Shown: positions 5,982 to 13,905 of the stretch, piece by piece
How the letters are laid out: the number at the start of each line of letters is the position of its first letter
Numbering within the stretch: the stretch's first letter is position 1
Assembly: GCA_910588875.1 (NCBI GenBank)
Contig: CAJURT010000055.1
Location: forward strand, 1 to 19,068
Length of the DNA stretch: 19,068 bases
From: an uncultured Lachnospiraceae bacterium
GTDB lineage: Bacteria > Bacillota > Clostridia > Lachnospirales > Lachnospiraceae
Direction: 5' to 3'
Program-made: the position numbers and the translations under genes
Notes under the pieces: generated by a model
What the model was told of the DNA's origin: nothing
Database searches by the model: none
Seen by the model: the letters and a program-made list of their open reading frames with translations, nothing else

Positions 5982-6521
5982 TTATGCTACTGTCCGGCTG
6001 CGTTCCTGGATATGCATGGCCAGAAAGGTATATTGTCTGCCTGCCTCCAAAGGGATCCATTTTCCATCCTGCAGGATACAGCCGTTGACGTGGTTATAAA
6101 GCTGCGGTGCCTGCGGAGAGGCGTCAAAGCATTCATTTGACAGATAAAGTCCCATATGCCTTTCATAAAAAGGCGCCAGGGTATCTTCCACCAGCTTTCT
6201 TAAAGCCAGCGCAAGCTGCTCGATCTCCTGGATGTCCTGCCGTCTGTAAGCTGCCGCTGAGACCTGTTTTAACAGGCCGGATGCCTGTACCGCATTGTTT
6301 ATGGCGGGCACGATCTCCGGCAGGTATTCCTGGCGGATGCGCAGGCCGGCAAGTGCGGTCTGTCTCACATAGGCAGAGGCAGAAGTGGAAATATCCCGCA
6401 CCAGGGCGTAATAGGGCTTGCGGTAGCGGGTCCTTAATTCCTCTCTGGAAACTACCGCCAGATTCCGCCTGAGCGTGTCCAGGTGGGTCATAAGGGTATT
6501 GCGTAAAATGTCTGTTTCCAT
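5982..6521 (-). CDS. Conserved hypothetical helical protein
   Basis: A 179-aa protein I cannot name. It is mostly helical, with a repeated Arg/Leu-rich pattern (LRNTLMTHLDTLRRNLAVVS, then RQTALAGLRIRQEYLPEIVP, then IEQLALALRKLVEDTLAPFY) suggesting helical bundles. The C-terminus contains NGCILQDGKWIPLEAGR. The start is set at ATG 6521, preceded by AGGAGGT with about 8 nt spacing; a longer frame to 6710 only shadows the upstream gene. The upstream stop is 13 bp away. Soluble, no catalytic motif seen. Confidence 0.7.
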   Translation of the reverse strand: METDILRNTLMTHLDTLRRNLAVVSREELRTRYRKPYYALVRDISTSASAYVRQTALAGLRIRQEYLPEIVPAINNAVQASGLLKQVSAAAYRRQDIQEIEQLALALRKLVEDTLAPFYERHMGLYLSNECFDASPQAPQLYNHVNGCILQDGKWIPLEAGRQYTFLAMHIQERSRTVA

Positions 6522-6534
6522 AAAAATCACCTCC

Positions 6535-7014
6535 TTAGCAGTGGTATTCCATGACAGCGCCGATATAATATGGCACACCGGGCGCTGCAGTCCGGATGAA
6601 ACGGTCGAACGGGACCGGCGGATCGTCAGATTCCATGACATAGCTGTCACGGCATGTGGAAAAACTGGAAACCAGGTCGGAGAGCAGTTTTTCCACATAA
6701 TCATGGTCATTGATATACTGTGTCTCTGATACAGCCTCCAGAGCCTTCAGATTCCTGCGAAATTCCGGGTAGCGGCCTGCAAAATAATGGCTGCGGGCAT
6801 CCGGGGCAAGGACAAAGGCGCCGCCGGAAAAAGTGCCCATGTGATGCGCATGGAACCATTGTTCAAGGTGCCGGATGGCGGAATTGCGGTCACATACCGT
6901 TTTTACATGGTCGGCAATGGGAATCAGGCCGGGCCGGTCTATAAAGTCATCCTCCGCAGCCCAGTCCTCTTCTTTGTGCGGCTCAGGGTATACTTGTAAA
7001 ATGTAGTGGTACAT
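6535..7014 (-). CDS. Conserved hypothetical protein
   Basis: A 159-aa acidic, soluble protein, not recognised. It opens MYHYILQVYPEPHKEEDW and contains HLEQWFHAHHMGTFSGGAFVL in the middle (about 49-69), a His-rich stretch that could bind metal, though this is only suggestive. ATG 7014 has AAGGAGG 5 nt upstream. It follows the methylase-helicase with 27 bp between and is followed by the next gene after 13 bp, so it belongs to the same transcript. Confidence 0.7.
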   Translation of the reverse strand: MYHYILQVYPEPHKEEDWAAEDDFIDRPGLIPIADHVKTVCDRNSAIRHLEQWFHAHHMGTFSGGAFVLAPDARSHYFAGRYPEFRRNLKALEAVSETQYINDHDYVEKLLSDLVSSFSTCRDSYVMESDDPPVPFDRFIRTAAPGVPYYIGAVMEYHC

Positions 7015-7041
7015 AAATGCCTCCTTTCAGGGTTGGGCGTT

Positions 7042-10000
7042 TCACGCTATTTTCTGTTCGCCCCAGCTTATGCGGAGGTTGCCTTTATCGTCCCGTTCCT
7101 GCCGCATCAGGAGGGAGAGCAGGTCGTAGTCCACACCAAAGCGCTCATAAATATCATCCAGGTCAACATCCTGCCCTTTCATGAACAGGTTCAGCTTTTC
7201 TTTTGCCAGGATCATCTGCATCAGGTTGGACTCGATGCTGCCCGCATAAGTGAGGAAATAAATATCCTTGTACTCCGTCGAAGTGTACCGGATGAAACGG
7301 AAATAGAACTGGCTCATGCCGGAGTTGTTGTAATGCAGTTCGGGGATGATAACCTTGTTGACATACTCGAAGTTAACGCTGGAGGGCAGGCTCTGCTGGG
7401 TGCAGAGCAGAATACCGTTCCCGCTGTCCTTGAGTGTCTGGTGTAAGGCCCTTCTTTTGGCAAAGCTGGTGTTTTCGCCGGTCACCACGAACAGGGGGCG
7501 GTCCGGCAGGTATTCCTGCAGCGCCTTTTCGTAAGAATGCAGGACCGCCTTGTGGCGGACGCCGATGGCAATGATTTCATCCGGCCAGTCGGCAATCATC
7601 TCTACGGCGGACATGACCTTGACAGGTGTGTCCCCCGTATATTCCAGCATGGTATCCGGCGCCGCGCTGATCCGCAGCAACAGGACGATCTGCTGGACGA
7701 GGCGCATCATGGCGTCCTTTCTGGAGTTGCCTGTGGAGGAAAAGTAATTGCTGCGCATCTGATGGAATTCCTCGATGGCCTGCTGGTAGACCTGCCTTTC
7801 CTCCGGAGAGAACTGGAGCAGGATCTGGTGAATCCGCTTGATGTCCTTGCAGGCCACTTCCTCAAAGGTCCTTGTGATGACCGTCTTTCCCAGGATGCCG
7901 CTCAAAATATCCGCATTGTAGATGTCCTGGGTGCGTTTTTCCAGGCCGAACACGGTCACTTTTTCCGGCAGGTGGGATGCGGAGAATAAGGAATAACCCT
8001 TTTTATAAGCGGGGATGGGACAGCCAAAATAGGGATTGCTGTCGTATTCCGGCTCGTCACTCTCGGTGTCCTCACGGTTATGGCGGTAGATATACTCGTT
8101 CCAGGAGATCATGTTGATGGAATTGTTGTAGAGCAGTTCCAGCTGGGGTGCAAATTCTGAAATGTTGTTCCGGGTGCTTGTGCCTGTGGTGAGAAGCTTC
8201 ATGCGGCAGCGGCGGAAACAGGAGAGCACGGCCTGACAGCGTGCGCTGTTCGGGTTTGAGATCTCGTCGCTCTCGTCCAGTATCAGCTGGATGTTCCGGC
8301 CAAGGCGCTTCAGGAATCTGCGAAGTCTCTTTTTGTGGGTGCTGACCATGTTTAAGGTAAGCAGGACAAAATCGCCGGGGCGGATGCGCTCCAGGTCCTC
8401 CAGCCGTTTCACAAAGACGCAGGGTATGTCGAAGTTAGGCAGTGCCACGTTCCAGTTGTTGCGGATGGAGATGGCGGATGATACCACCCAGGTGCTGTGT
8501 ATGCGCTGGTGCTGCATCCGGTATAATCCCGTTGCAATGCCGGCAAGGGTCTTCCCGCTCCCCTGCTCCCACTGCAGGAGCGCATAGCGTTTCTGCAGGG
8601 TGAGGTTGATGTCATGCTTCTGGATGGCGTTTAAGTGGATCCACTCCACGCGGGAGGCGTCCCATAGGGTAAACTGCTCCAGCCACCCTGCTATGCAGGG
8701 GTCTTCTTCCATTTCCGCAAAAGGCCGGTTCTGGGTGTCATATTCTGAGCGTTTCCTGCGCAGCAGGCGTTCATAGCCGGGGTATTTTTCAGGGGTGTTG
8801 TCCAGCACGGCCTGGTGGATCGGGACGGGAATGCGCATTTTCTCCGTGATGCGGCGTCTGGCGGCAGCGCTGTAGCCTTTGTAGGCAAATTCATGATCCC
8901 GCTTGACAAGGGCAACCTCGTCCCTGTCCGGCGCGGTATTCTGCTTTTTCAATGCGCGATTCAGATAGGCCAGCACCTTTGTCTCCGTGATCCGGGAGGC
9001 GCACCACTGTTCATAGTTCATGTTGTCCGGCTGTTTCTGGGTATAAAAGCGGTACAGGTATTCGCTGCATTTGGCATAAAGCGCCCTGGTGGCCGGGTGT
9101 ACCCGGATCTGGTACAGGAGCTTCCGGGTCTGGTACTGGAAATCCCCGGAGGCGCTGTGGGACTTTGCAAGGTTTAAGAGGATGCTGTGCTGGTTGTTCT
9201 CCAGTGCGGACTTGGCAAAGGCGATGCATTTCTCATAGGCATGCCCGGCCTCTTTCTGTATGTCAAAATCCGCCGTCAGGGAGAAGTCGGCTTCTGTCCG
9301 GTAAGGCAGTTTTTTGATGCTGTCCTCAAGGCCTCTTTTCTGCCAGAACTGTAGCTTTATGGGGAAGCACTTGACGCCTAAATGTGAAAAGGCATTTTCG
9401 GGGAGCAGGATCTGTCCCAGGAAGTTGAAATGCTTCTCCATGTCCCGGATCTGTCCGCCGTCTGAAAAGGAGTCGGCAAGGAAAGAGCGGGGCACGATCA
9501 GGGCAAGGATGCCCAGGGGCTTTAACAGCTCTGCCGATTTCATGCAGTAATACATCTGGGAGGGAATCTCTTTTCCGCTGTCGGTCCACCATTTTAAGTG
9601 GAAGGGCGGGTTGCCCACCACATAGTCAAACCTTGTCTCCGGCTGGTAGCTGCGGATGTCCCCGCATTCGATCACGGCCTCCGGATAGAGGAACCTTGCC
9701 ACACGGGCGGCCTTTGCATCCAGCTCACAGCCATAGATATTTGTTTCTGTGGGCATGAAGTTGAAAAAATCTCCCTTGCCGCAGGTCAGGTCCGCCACCA
9801 GGTCATGGCAGGACAGCTTCAGGCAGGCGGCGACAAACTCGCACAGCCGGGGCGGCGTGAAAAACTGGCCGTTTTCGACTTCCTTTTTTGCCTCGCTGAA
9901 CTGATGGTAATTATCATAATCTCCCCGTTCCAGCCCGTGGAGGCCGCCGTCCCCCGTATAGGCGTTGTAGATGTCCTCAGGGGTGATGCCGTAATCTTCC

Positions 10001-10092
10001 GGCCTGCCGTCTGCGATCAGGCAGAGGACTTTTTCGTTCAGTGCTTTTCTTTGGTCATGGGGAATCGTTTCCCCATAATAGGAATATTTCAA
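7042..10092 (-). CDS. Adenine-N6 DNA methyltransferase fused to SF2/SNF2-like helicase
   Basis: A 1016-aa two-enzyme fusion. The N-terminal methyltransferase shows QFFTP at 76-80, motif I DLTCGKGDF at 101-109 (variant of DPACGTG), the GCELD acidic strand at 121-125, and the gamma-type catalytic NPPF at 161-164. This predicts S-adenosylmethionine-dependent adenine methylation. Residues 260-480 are a linker without a known domain. The helicase half has Walker A EQGSGKT at 509-515, a DESDE box at 606-610 in place of DEAH, and motif III TTGTSTRN at 635-642. A C-terminal lobe has QFYFRFIRYTS near 928-938 where SNF2 proteins have the Q..GR..R motif. No nuclease motif is visible. Start is TTG 10092 with AGGAGG about 9 nt upstream; an in-frame stop lies at 10099. 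It probably modifies, remodels or protects DNA; restriction, antirestriction and replication roles all remain open. Confidence 0.85.
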   Translation of the reverse strand: MKYSYYGETIPHDQRKALNEKVLCLIADGRPEDYGITPEDIYNAYTGDGGLHGLERGDYDNYHQFSEAKKEVENGQFFTPPRLCEFVAACLKLSCHDLVADLTCGKGDFFNFMPTETNIYGCELDAKAARVARFLYPEAVIECGDIRSYQPETRFDYVVGNPPFHLKWWTDSGKEIPSQMYYCMKSAELLKPLGILALIVPRSFLADSFSDGGQIRDMEKHFNFLGQILLPENAFSHLGVKCFPIKLQFWQKRGLEDSIKKLPYRTEADFSLTADFDIQKEAGHAYEKCIAFAKSALENNQHSILLNLAKSHSASGDFQYQTRKLLYQIRVHPATRALYAKCSEYLYRFYTQKQPDNMNYEQWCASRITETKVLAYLNRALKKQNTAPDRDEVALVKRDHEFAYKGYSAAARRRITEKMRIPVPIHQAVLDNTPEKYPGYERLLRRKRSEYDTQNRPFAEMEEDPCIAGWLEQFTLWDASRVEWIHLNAIQKHDINLTLQKRYALLQWEQGSGKTLAGIATGLYRMQHQRIHSTWVVSSAISIRNNWNVALPNFDIPCVFVKRLEDLERIRPGDFVLLTLNMVSTHKKRLRRFLKRLGRNIQLILDESDEISNPNSARCQAVLSCFRRCRMKLLTTGTSTRNNISEFAPQLELLYNNSINMISWNEYIYRHNREDTESDEPEYDSNPYFGCPIPAYKKGYSLFSASHLPEKVTVFGLEKRTQDIYNADILSGILGKTVITRTFEEVACKDIKRIHQILLQFSPEERQVYQQAIEEFHQMRSNYFSSTGNSRKDAMMRLVQQIVLLLRISAAPDTMLEYTGDTPVKVMSAVEMIADWPDEIIAIGVRHKAVLHSYEKALQEYLPDRPLFVVTGENTSFAKRRALHQTLKDSGNGILLCTQQSLPSSVNFEYVNKVIIPELHYNNSGMSQFYFRFIRYTSTEYKDIYFLTYAGSIESNLMQMILAKEKLNLFMKGQDVDLDDIYERFGVDYDLLSLLMRQERDDKGNLRISWGEQKIA

Positions 10093-10106
10093 TCCCGTTC
10101 ACCTCC

Positions 10107-11006
10107 TTAACAGATGTCGCCCAGGTATTCGCTGATGAACTGCCGGGCGTAGCTTTCCGTGGAAAATTTGATGTCCACGCGCTGGTTTTTGTACATTTTC
10201 AGGGACAGGACTTTTTCGCAGCCGTCAAACTCATAGAAATCAGAACTGAGGTTATATCCTTGGATAATGCTGCTGATACGATGAGACATGCATGAGAAGC
10301 TCCCTGTTTCAAAATGTGCGATCCCTCTTAAAATATCGCTGGTCTTCTGGGCAGGTTCCCAGCAGCCGCCTCCGTACCGGTCATGGAAGCTGCAGAAATA
10401 GCCGTTTAACAGCAGGGTGCATTTTTTCAGGGTAAACCTTGCCTGCCCGGTGGATGAGTTCCATGCGGCTTCGTGGCATTTTTCTTTCAATTCATGGAGG
10501 GCCTGCTCAGACAGCTCCCGCCCGTCCGTGTAAAGGAATATCTGGTCTAAAACATCTGTGTAGCGTACAGAGAGGGTCTGCATGGCCTCGGTGTATGCCT
10601 TTACCCTGTCTTCGTAGTCATCAGTCCATCTGTCATCAGGTTTATCGGGGATAAGGCTGTGTTCTATTTCCGCTATGGAAAGGGAAAGATGGTAGGTCTT
10701 GTTAAAGAAGGATACCAGCTGCCCGATAAACAGGGAATGCCGGGAAGAAATCTGGTTTAGTATATCCGCCCTTGACAGGGTGATATTTCCCCGGGATCCA
10801 ATATAAAAGCTGGGAGAGGTGTCTGTGCCGGCGAGGAGTTCTGCCTGCTGGTTCTGCGCATCCTCCCAGAAGCAGAGCAGCTCCTGCAGTGAGTCTTTGG
10901 CATTGTCATAAGCAGCCTGGTGTGCCTGGCAGAAGTGTCTGTCCGCCTCCGTGATGCGGGCATCTTTTTTGATCTCTACGCCTGCAAATTTCTGTAATAA
11001 ATCCAT
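10107..11006 (-). CDS. DUF4942-like protein next to the methylase-helicase
   Basis: A 299-aa soluble protein that may belong to the DUF4942 group, which is often linked or fused to adenine methyltransferases. The N-terminal 60 residues are helical (coiled-coil-like around 29-58). The mid region YIGSRGNITLSRADILNQIS begins a conserved block. The C-terminus (VLSLKMYKNQRVDIKF...) resembles the strand pattern of that family. ATG 11006 has AAAGGA 5-6 nt upstream. It ends 14 bp before the methylase-helicase start, so the two are translated together and may work together. Family assignment is from memory of the pattern and is moderate; no enzymatic motif is seen. Confidence 0.5.
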   Translation of the reverse strand: MDLLQKFAGVEIKKDARITEADRHFCQAHQAAYDNAKDSLQELLCFWEDAQNQQAELLAGTDTSPSFYIGSRGNITLSRADILNQISSRHSLFIGQLVSFFNKTYHLSLSIAEIEHSLIPDKPDDRWTDDYEDRVKAYTEAMQTLSVRYTDVLDQIFLYTDGRELSEQALHELKEKCHEAAWNSSTGQARFTLKKCTLLLNGYFCSFHDRYGGGCWEPAQKTSDILRGIAHFETGSFSCMSHRISSIIQGYNLSSDFYEFDGCEKVLSLKMYKNQRVDIKFSTESYARQFISEYLGDIC

Positions 11007-11031
11007 ATCTTGTCCTTTCTTTATAAATGGT

Positions 11032-11065
11032 ACTGGCGGAGGAAATAGATCAGTCCTCCGCCAGT
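11032..11065 (-). other. GC-rich intercistronic hairpin
   Basis: Perfect 12-bp stem 11032-11043 with 11054-11065, loop 10 nt, between the DUF5688 stop and the DUF4942-like start. No U tract follows, so it is more likely an mRNA stability or partial termination element. Confidence 0.6.
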
Positions 11066-11069
11066 GCAG

Positions 11070-11990
11070 TTATTCTTTGCCGTCAAATGAGCCGCCGTCA
11101 GCAATCTCAATGCTGCCGGTATCCCTTCGGTACAGGTAGACATTATCAGAAAGAAAATCTTCTCTGTCAAGTTCACGGCGGTTTATCTCATAGACCGCGT
11201 CCCTTAACTCTTTAACATTGTGATCTCTCTGTAAAGGAAGCAAAATAACTTCATGCACAGAGCTGGGCAGGATCACCACATCGGAATGGATACGGTCTGC
11301 GAGATTTTTTAAGGCATTCGGATAAAGGATGGTGATGGCACCGTTCGTCTTTGCCTCATTCGTCATAATATACATGGGTGCAGGAATGTCTTCCTCATCA
11401 GGGGGGAGATCTTCCATGTCGCCCAAACATTCCCGAAGGACATTCCCCATGGTGGAAATTGCAAGGGGGAAAATCCGGGGGGTGTTTTCTTCGGCAAGCC
11501 GGGCAAGATCCTGTGTGGTGCAGCCCCACGCTTCAAGGTGGCTGTTATGGATCAGGATGCTGCCGCTACCGATTTCATCATCTTTATAATAGATGCAGTA
11601 AATAATGGCAAAATCAAGGTATCTGGTGTAAGGGATGTCCTCCAGCAGTTCCGTGTTTGCCTCAAAGTTGACCAGCTTATGGAAGATCAGCCCCCGGACT
11701 TTTTCAAAATCTTTGAACCATCCCATGTCAAGGCGCTTGGGGAAGCTGTCAGCCTGATAGGCTCTGATGATCCGGTCTACAGTGCCTTTCCAGTTCTTTG
11801 TATGCAGGTACATGTCAAAAAATGGCTCCAGATATAAAGTGGGCGCTACATTGTTGCCCGGCTCAAGGATTATGAGACCGTAATGTTTGGCCCCGTTGAG
11901 CTTTTCCACTTCTTTGTACTGCACCTCGCAGCCCAGGGCTTTTGCAATCTCCGTGCAGGCTTTCTGTGTAAATTCCTGAATGTTCATCAT
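11070..11990 (-). CDS. DUF5688-family protein
   Basis: A 306-aa protein with the DUF5688 pattern: a strand segment GLIILEPGNNVAPTLYLEPF (near 38-57), then KVRGLIFHKLVNFEANTELL and IPYTRYLDFAIIYCIY, the SGSILIHNSHLEAWGCT block near 142-158, and the C-terminal ILPSSVHEVILLPL segment. Members are frequent in Lachnospiraceae mobile elements and have no proven activity. ATG 11990 is chosen over 11987 because AGGAGG (11998-12003) lies 7 nt upstream. Soluble, no membrane segment. Two hairpins precede it. Confidence 0.85.
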   Translation of the reverse strand: MMNIQEFTQKACTEIAKALGCEVQYKEVEKLNGAKHYGLIILEPGNNVAPTLYLEPFFDMYLHTKNWKGTVDRIIRAYQADSFPKRLDMGWFKDFEKVRGLIFHKLVNFEANTELLEDIPYTRYLDFAIIYCIYYKDDEIGSGSILIHNSHLEAWGCTTQDLARLAEENTPRIFPLAISTMGNVLRECLGDMEDLPPDEEDIPAPMYIMTNEAKTNGAITILYPNALKNLADRIHSDVVILPSSVHEVILLPLQRDHNVKELRDAVYEINRRELDREDFLSDNVYLYRRDTGSIEIADGGSFDGKE

Positions 11991-12010
11991 ATGTGTTCCT
12001 CCTGAAAATG

Positions 12011-12035
12011 CCTGGGCAGACCGTGTCTGCCCAGG
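12011..12035 (-). other. GC-rich hairpin in the DUF5688 leader
   Basis: Perfect 10-bp stem CCTGGGCAGA/TCTGCCCAGG with a 5-nt loop, 8 nt upstream of the AGGAGG of the DUF5688 gene. It lacks a U tract. Confidence 0.6.
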
Positions 12036-12070
12036 ATGGGTTTGTCATTATGTAAAAATTTGTTGTGGTT

Positions 12071-12090
12071 AAAGCGAACGTGTTCGCTTT
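12071..12090 (-). terminator. Hairpin directly after the small gene stop codon
   Basis: AAAGCGAAC and GTTCGCTTT pair over 9 bp immediately beyond the stop at 12091. The following minus-strand sequence has only a short U run, so termination is probably partial. Confidence 0.45.
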
Positions 12091-12336
12091 TTATGCGCAG
12101 ACAGCCAGTGTTACCGGAAACAGGCTTGCCGCAGCCTGCGGGAAGGGACTCATGGACAGATGGTAATGGGCTGCATTTGTCTCGAAATGTACCATATCCT
12201 CTGTCTGTTCATGGACTGCCACCACACGGGAGGTGCGGTGGATATGCCCTCCGGCGGCATAAATGGCTGCCCTGCCCACTGTGATAGGGCGGATAGGGCA
12301 GCCGCACAGCTTTACTTCTTTCTTTTTCTCATTCAT
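12091..12336 (-). CDS. Small conserved hypothetical protein
   Basis: An 81-aa protein of unknown role. It starts with a basic stretch (MNEKKKEV), then LCGCPIRPITVGRAAIYAAG and SRVVAVHEQTEDMVHFETNA, a compact beta-rich pattern that could form a small barrel, ending in a hydrophobic tail. It is too short and too weakly hydrophobic to call a membrane protein. ATG 12336 has GGAGG 8 nt upstream; the longer frame opening with TTG at 12351 has no such site. It lies 48 bp after the sigma-like gene. The good ribosome site and conserved look support a real gene. Confidence 0.7.
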   Translation of the reverse strand: MNEKKKEVKLCGCPIRPITVGRAAIYAAGGHIHRTSRVVAVHEQTEDMVHFETNAAHYHLSMSPFPQAAASLFPVTLAVCA

Positions 12337-12384
12337 TCGCCTGGCCTCCAATCTTTGTAAAGAGAGTGTGCTGTGTGAAAAGGA

Positions 12385-12921
12385 TCATTCGTAGCAGAGC
12401 GCTTTCAGCGTCAGGCGGACTTCATTCAGAAGTTTCCTGACCTGATCCATGGAAACATTGTGCTTTCTGGCAATATCCCGGTCGCTGTAACCGCTGCCCC
12501 GTAAGCGGACCATGTCCATCTGCTGTCTGGACACGCGGCCTGCCAGGTCATGCAGGAGAAGCCTGGTTTCCAGCTGCCGCATCAGTTCATCCGGGGATTC
12601 GATGGTTTCCTCCAGGGGAAGGCCATTATCATACCTGGGAACATGGATGCTGATAACGGTAGCGGTGCGTTTCTGGCGATGCAAGGAACGCCTGTAATTG
12701 GCTAAGGCTCCCTGCATGCCGCCCCATGCAACAGTTCCAAAAGAATACTGTTGTAGGCGGGGGTTGGTGAAATAGCGACGAACAGCATCAAGGTATCCGA
12801 AAATTATGACATCATAAAAATCATTTTCCGGTAAATGTTTGTCATTGAGGAACGCATAGACCAGATCATGGTTCTCCGCAGCAAATAATCTCTGTTCAGG
12901 TGTCAAAGGTATATCGCTCAT
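12385..12921 (-). CDS. Sigma-70-like factor with degenerate region 2
   Basis: A 178-aa sigma-factor-like protein. Residues 33-85 resemble region 2 (FYDVIIFGYLDAVRRYF, then YSFGTVAWGGMQGALANYRR), with weak conservation of the -10 recognition helix. Residues 125-175 are a region-4 helix-turn-helix (VSRQQMDMVRLRGSGYSDRDIARKHNVSMDQVRKLL). ATG 12921 has AAGGAGGAT with 8 nt spacing. It could direct RNA polymerase to element promoters or act as a DNA-binding regulator; the degenerate region 2 leaves this open. It sits mid-operon, downstream of the DUF932 and Cys-rich genes. Confidence 0.75.
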   Translation of the reverse strand: MSDIPLTPEQRLFAAENHDLVYAFLNDKHLPENDFYDVIIFGYLDAVRRYFTNPRLQQYSFGTVAWGGMQGALANYRRSLHRQKRTATVISIHVPRYDNGLPLEETIESPDELMRQLETRLLLHDLAGRVSRQQMDMVRLRGSGYSDRDIARKHNVSMDQVRKLLNEVRLTLKALCYE

Positions 12922-12947
12922 TATAAAATCCTCCTTGTAGATGAAAG

Positions 12948-12980
12948 AAGGGATACCCCGGAGTAACCGGAATATCCCTT
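12948..12980 (-). other. Composite intercistronic hairpin
   Basis: AAGGGATA pairs with TATCCCTT (12948 to 12980 ends), with an inner CCGG/CCGG stem around AGTAA. It lies between the Cys-rich gene stop and the sigma-like start, without a U tract. Confidence 0.55.
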
Positions 12981-13028
12981 GTCTGCTTGGTTCATGGCAT
13001 CTGCCATAATGGTTTCTTTTTTATGCGT

Positions 13029-13859
13029 TTATGCGGGCAGGGCCTCCCTGTCGCCGTCAATGGCGGGGGTCATGTAGACCGGGCCTGTAGAGCCGGCGGT
13101 CTGGGACTCTGCATTGACATAATCGCAGCCGTCGTCAAGCTGTTCCTTTGCCATTTCCGCACGCTGTTTCAGGGTCAGTTTAATCTGCTCCCGGAAGCCT
13201 TCGGCATAAGAACGGATCTGTGCAAGGTCTTCCCCCTCAAAGTTTTCCAGAAGGCGGAAGGTAGCCACGCTGAAATCGTTGCCGCCGTTATTCTCCTTCC
13301 TCAGCCCAATCTGTATCACGCTGCCATAGGAAGGGCGGCGGCGCAGCAGGAAAGCCTGGTTGACAAAGTTCTTGAAGGGCTTCAAGCTGGTGGGCGGAAG
13401 GGAGATCTGGATGGGTACGCACTCGCCGCTCTGGAGCAGGTAGAGCATACGCATGTTCTTGCACGCCTTGCCCCGTCCTTCAGCAGATGTCCCGTACTGG
13501 TTCATGGCGCACATCATGCAGGAGCCGCCGGGTTCCCCGATGCCCTGTTTGCCGTTTACGGATGAGCACAGGGGAGCGGTGTTCTCGTCATACTCGCTGC
13601 CATCGGGCCAGTAGGCGTTGGCGTCGTGGTGGAAGATCAGGACGCCCTCTATGGTCTTTTCGTAGTTGGGGTTGTCCGGGTCATCCGTGGGGATCTCAAA
13701 CACAAGGTTGCCGCCGGCAGGGATCTTGATCCGCTGGAAACTCATCTGCAGGCCTTCCATATCGTCAGCCAGATCCTCCGATGTGAAACTGCTGTCCATC
13801 ACTGCGGGCAGCTGGAAGTTTACGGGTTCCATTGTGGTGCTGGTGTTCTGGGTTGTCAT
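13029..13859 (-). CDS. Cys-rich protein, possible phage-type ssDNA-binding or recombination accessory protein
   Basis: A 276-aa protein of uncertain function. Residues 40-80 are beta-rich. A putative zinc-binding knuckle has Cys98, Cys114, Cys117 and Cys133 (GEPGGSCMMCAMNQYG, then GKACKNMR), followed by VPIQISLPPTSLKPF near 148-162. The pattern of C..C, NQ/NxYGS, GKACKN and LPPTSLK recurs in phage replication-recombination proteins that I associate with ssDNA handling; this is not a firm family call. The C-terminal third is helical and acidic. ATG 13859 has GGAGG about 10 nt upstream; the longer frame to 14021 only shadows the DUF932 gene. It follows the DUF932 gene by 34 bp, consistent with a joint role. 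Confidence 0.65.
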   Translation of the reverse strand: MTTQNTSTTMEPVNFQLPAVMDSSFTSEDLADDMEGLQMSFQRIKIPAGGNLVFEIPTDDPDNPNYEKTIEGVLIFHHDANAYWPDGSEYDENTAPLCSSVNGKQGIGEPGGSCMMCAMNQYGTSAEGRGKACKNMRMLYLLQSGECVPIQISLPPTSLKPFKNFVNQAFLLRRRPSYGSVIQIGLRKENNGGNDFSVATFRLLENFEGEDLAQIRSYAEGFREQIKLTLKQRAEMAKEQLDDGCDYVNAESQTAGSTGPVYMTPAIDGDREALPA

Positions 13860-13885
13860 ATTATTTTTTCCTCCGTTTCTGTAGT

Positions 13886-13905
13886 GCGGCTGTTTAAGCA
13901 GCCGC
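13886..13905 (-). other. Hairpin over the DUF932 stop codon
   Basis: GCGGCTG (13886-13892) pairs with CAGCCGC (13899-13905) over 7 bp; the loop holds the stop codon of the DUF932 gene. No U tract. Confidence 0.45.

Noticed and set aside
6522..6710. N-terminal extension of the 5982-6521 gene
   Set aside because: It only reads through the neighbouring gene in another frame; AGGAGGT supports ATG 6521.
9598..10110. 170-aa plus-strand frame opposite the methylase-helicase
   Set aside because: Antisense shadow of a high-GC gene with clear methylase motifs; no ribosome site and no recognisable domain.
12987..13565. 192-aa plus-strand frame opposite the Cys-rich gene
   Set aside because: Shadow frame without ribosome site or family pattern.
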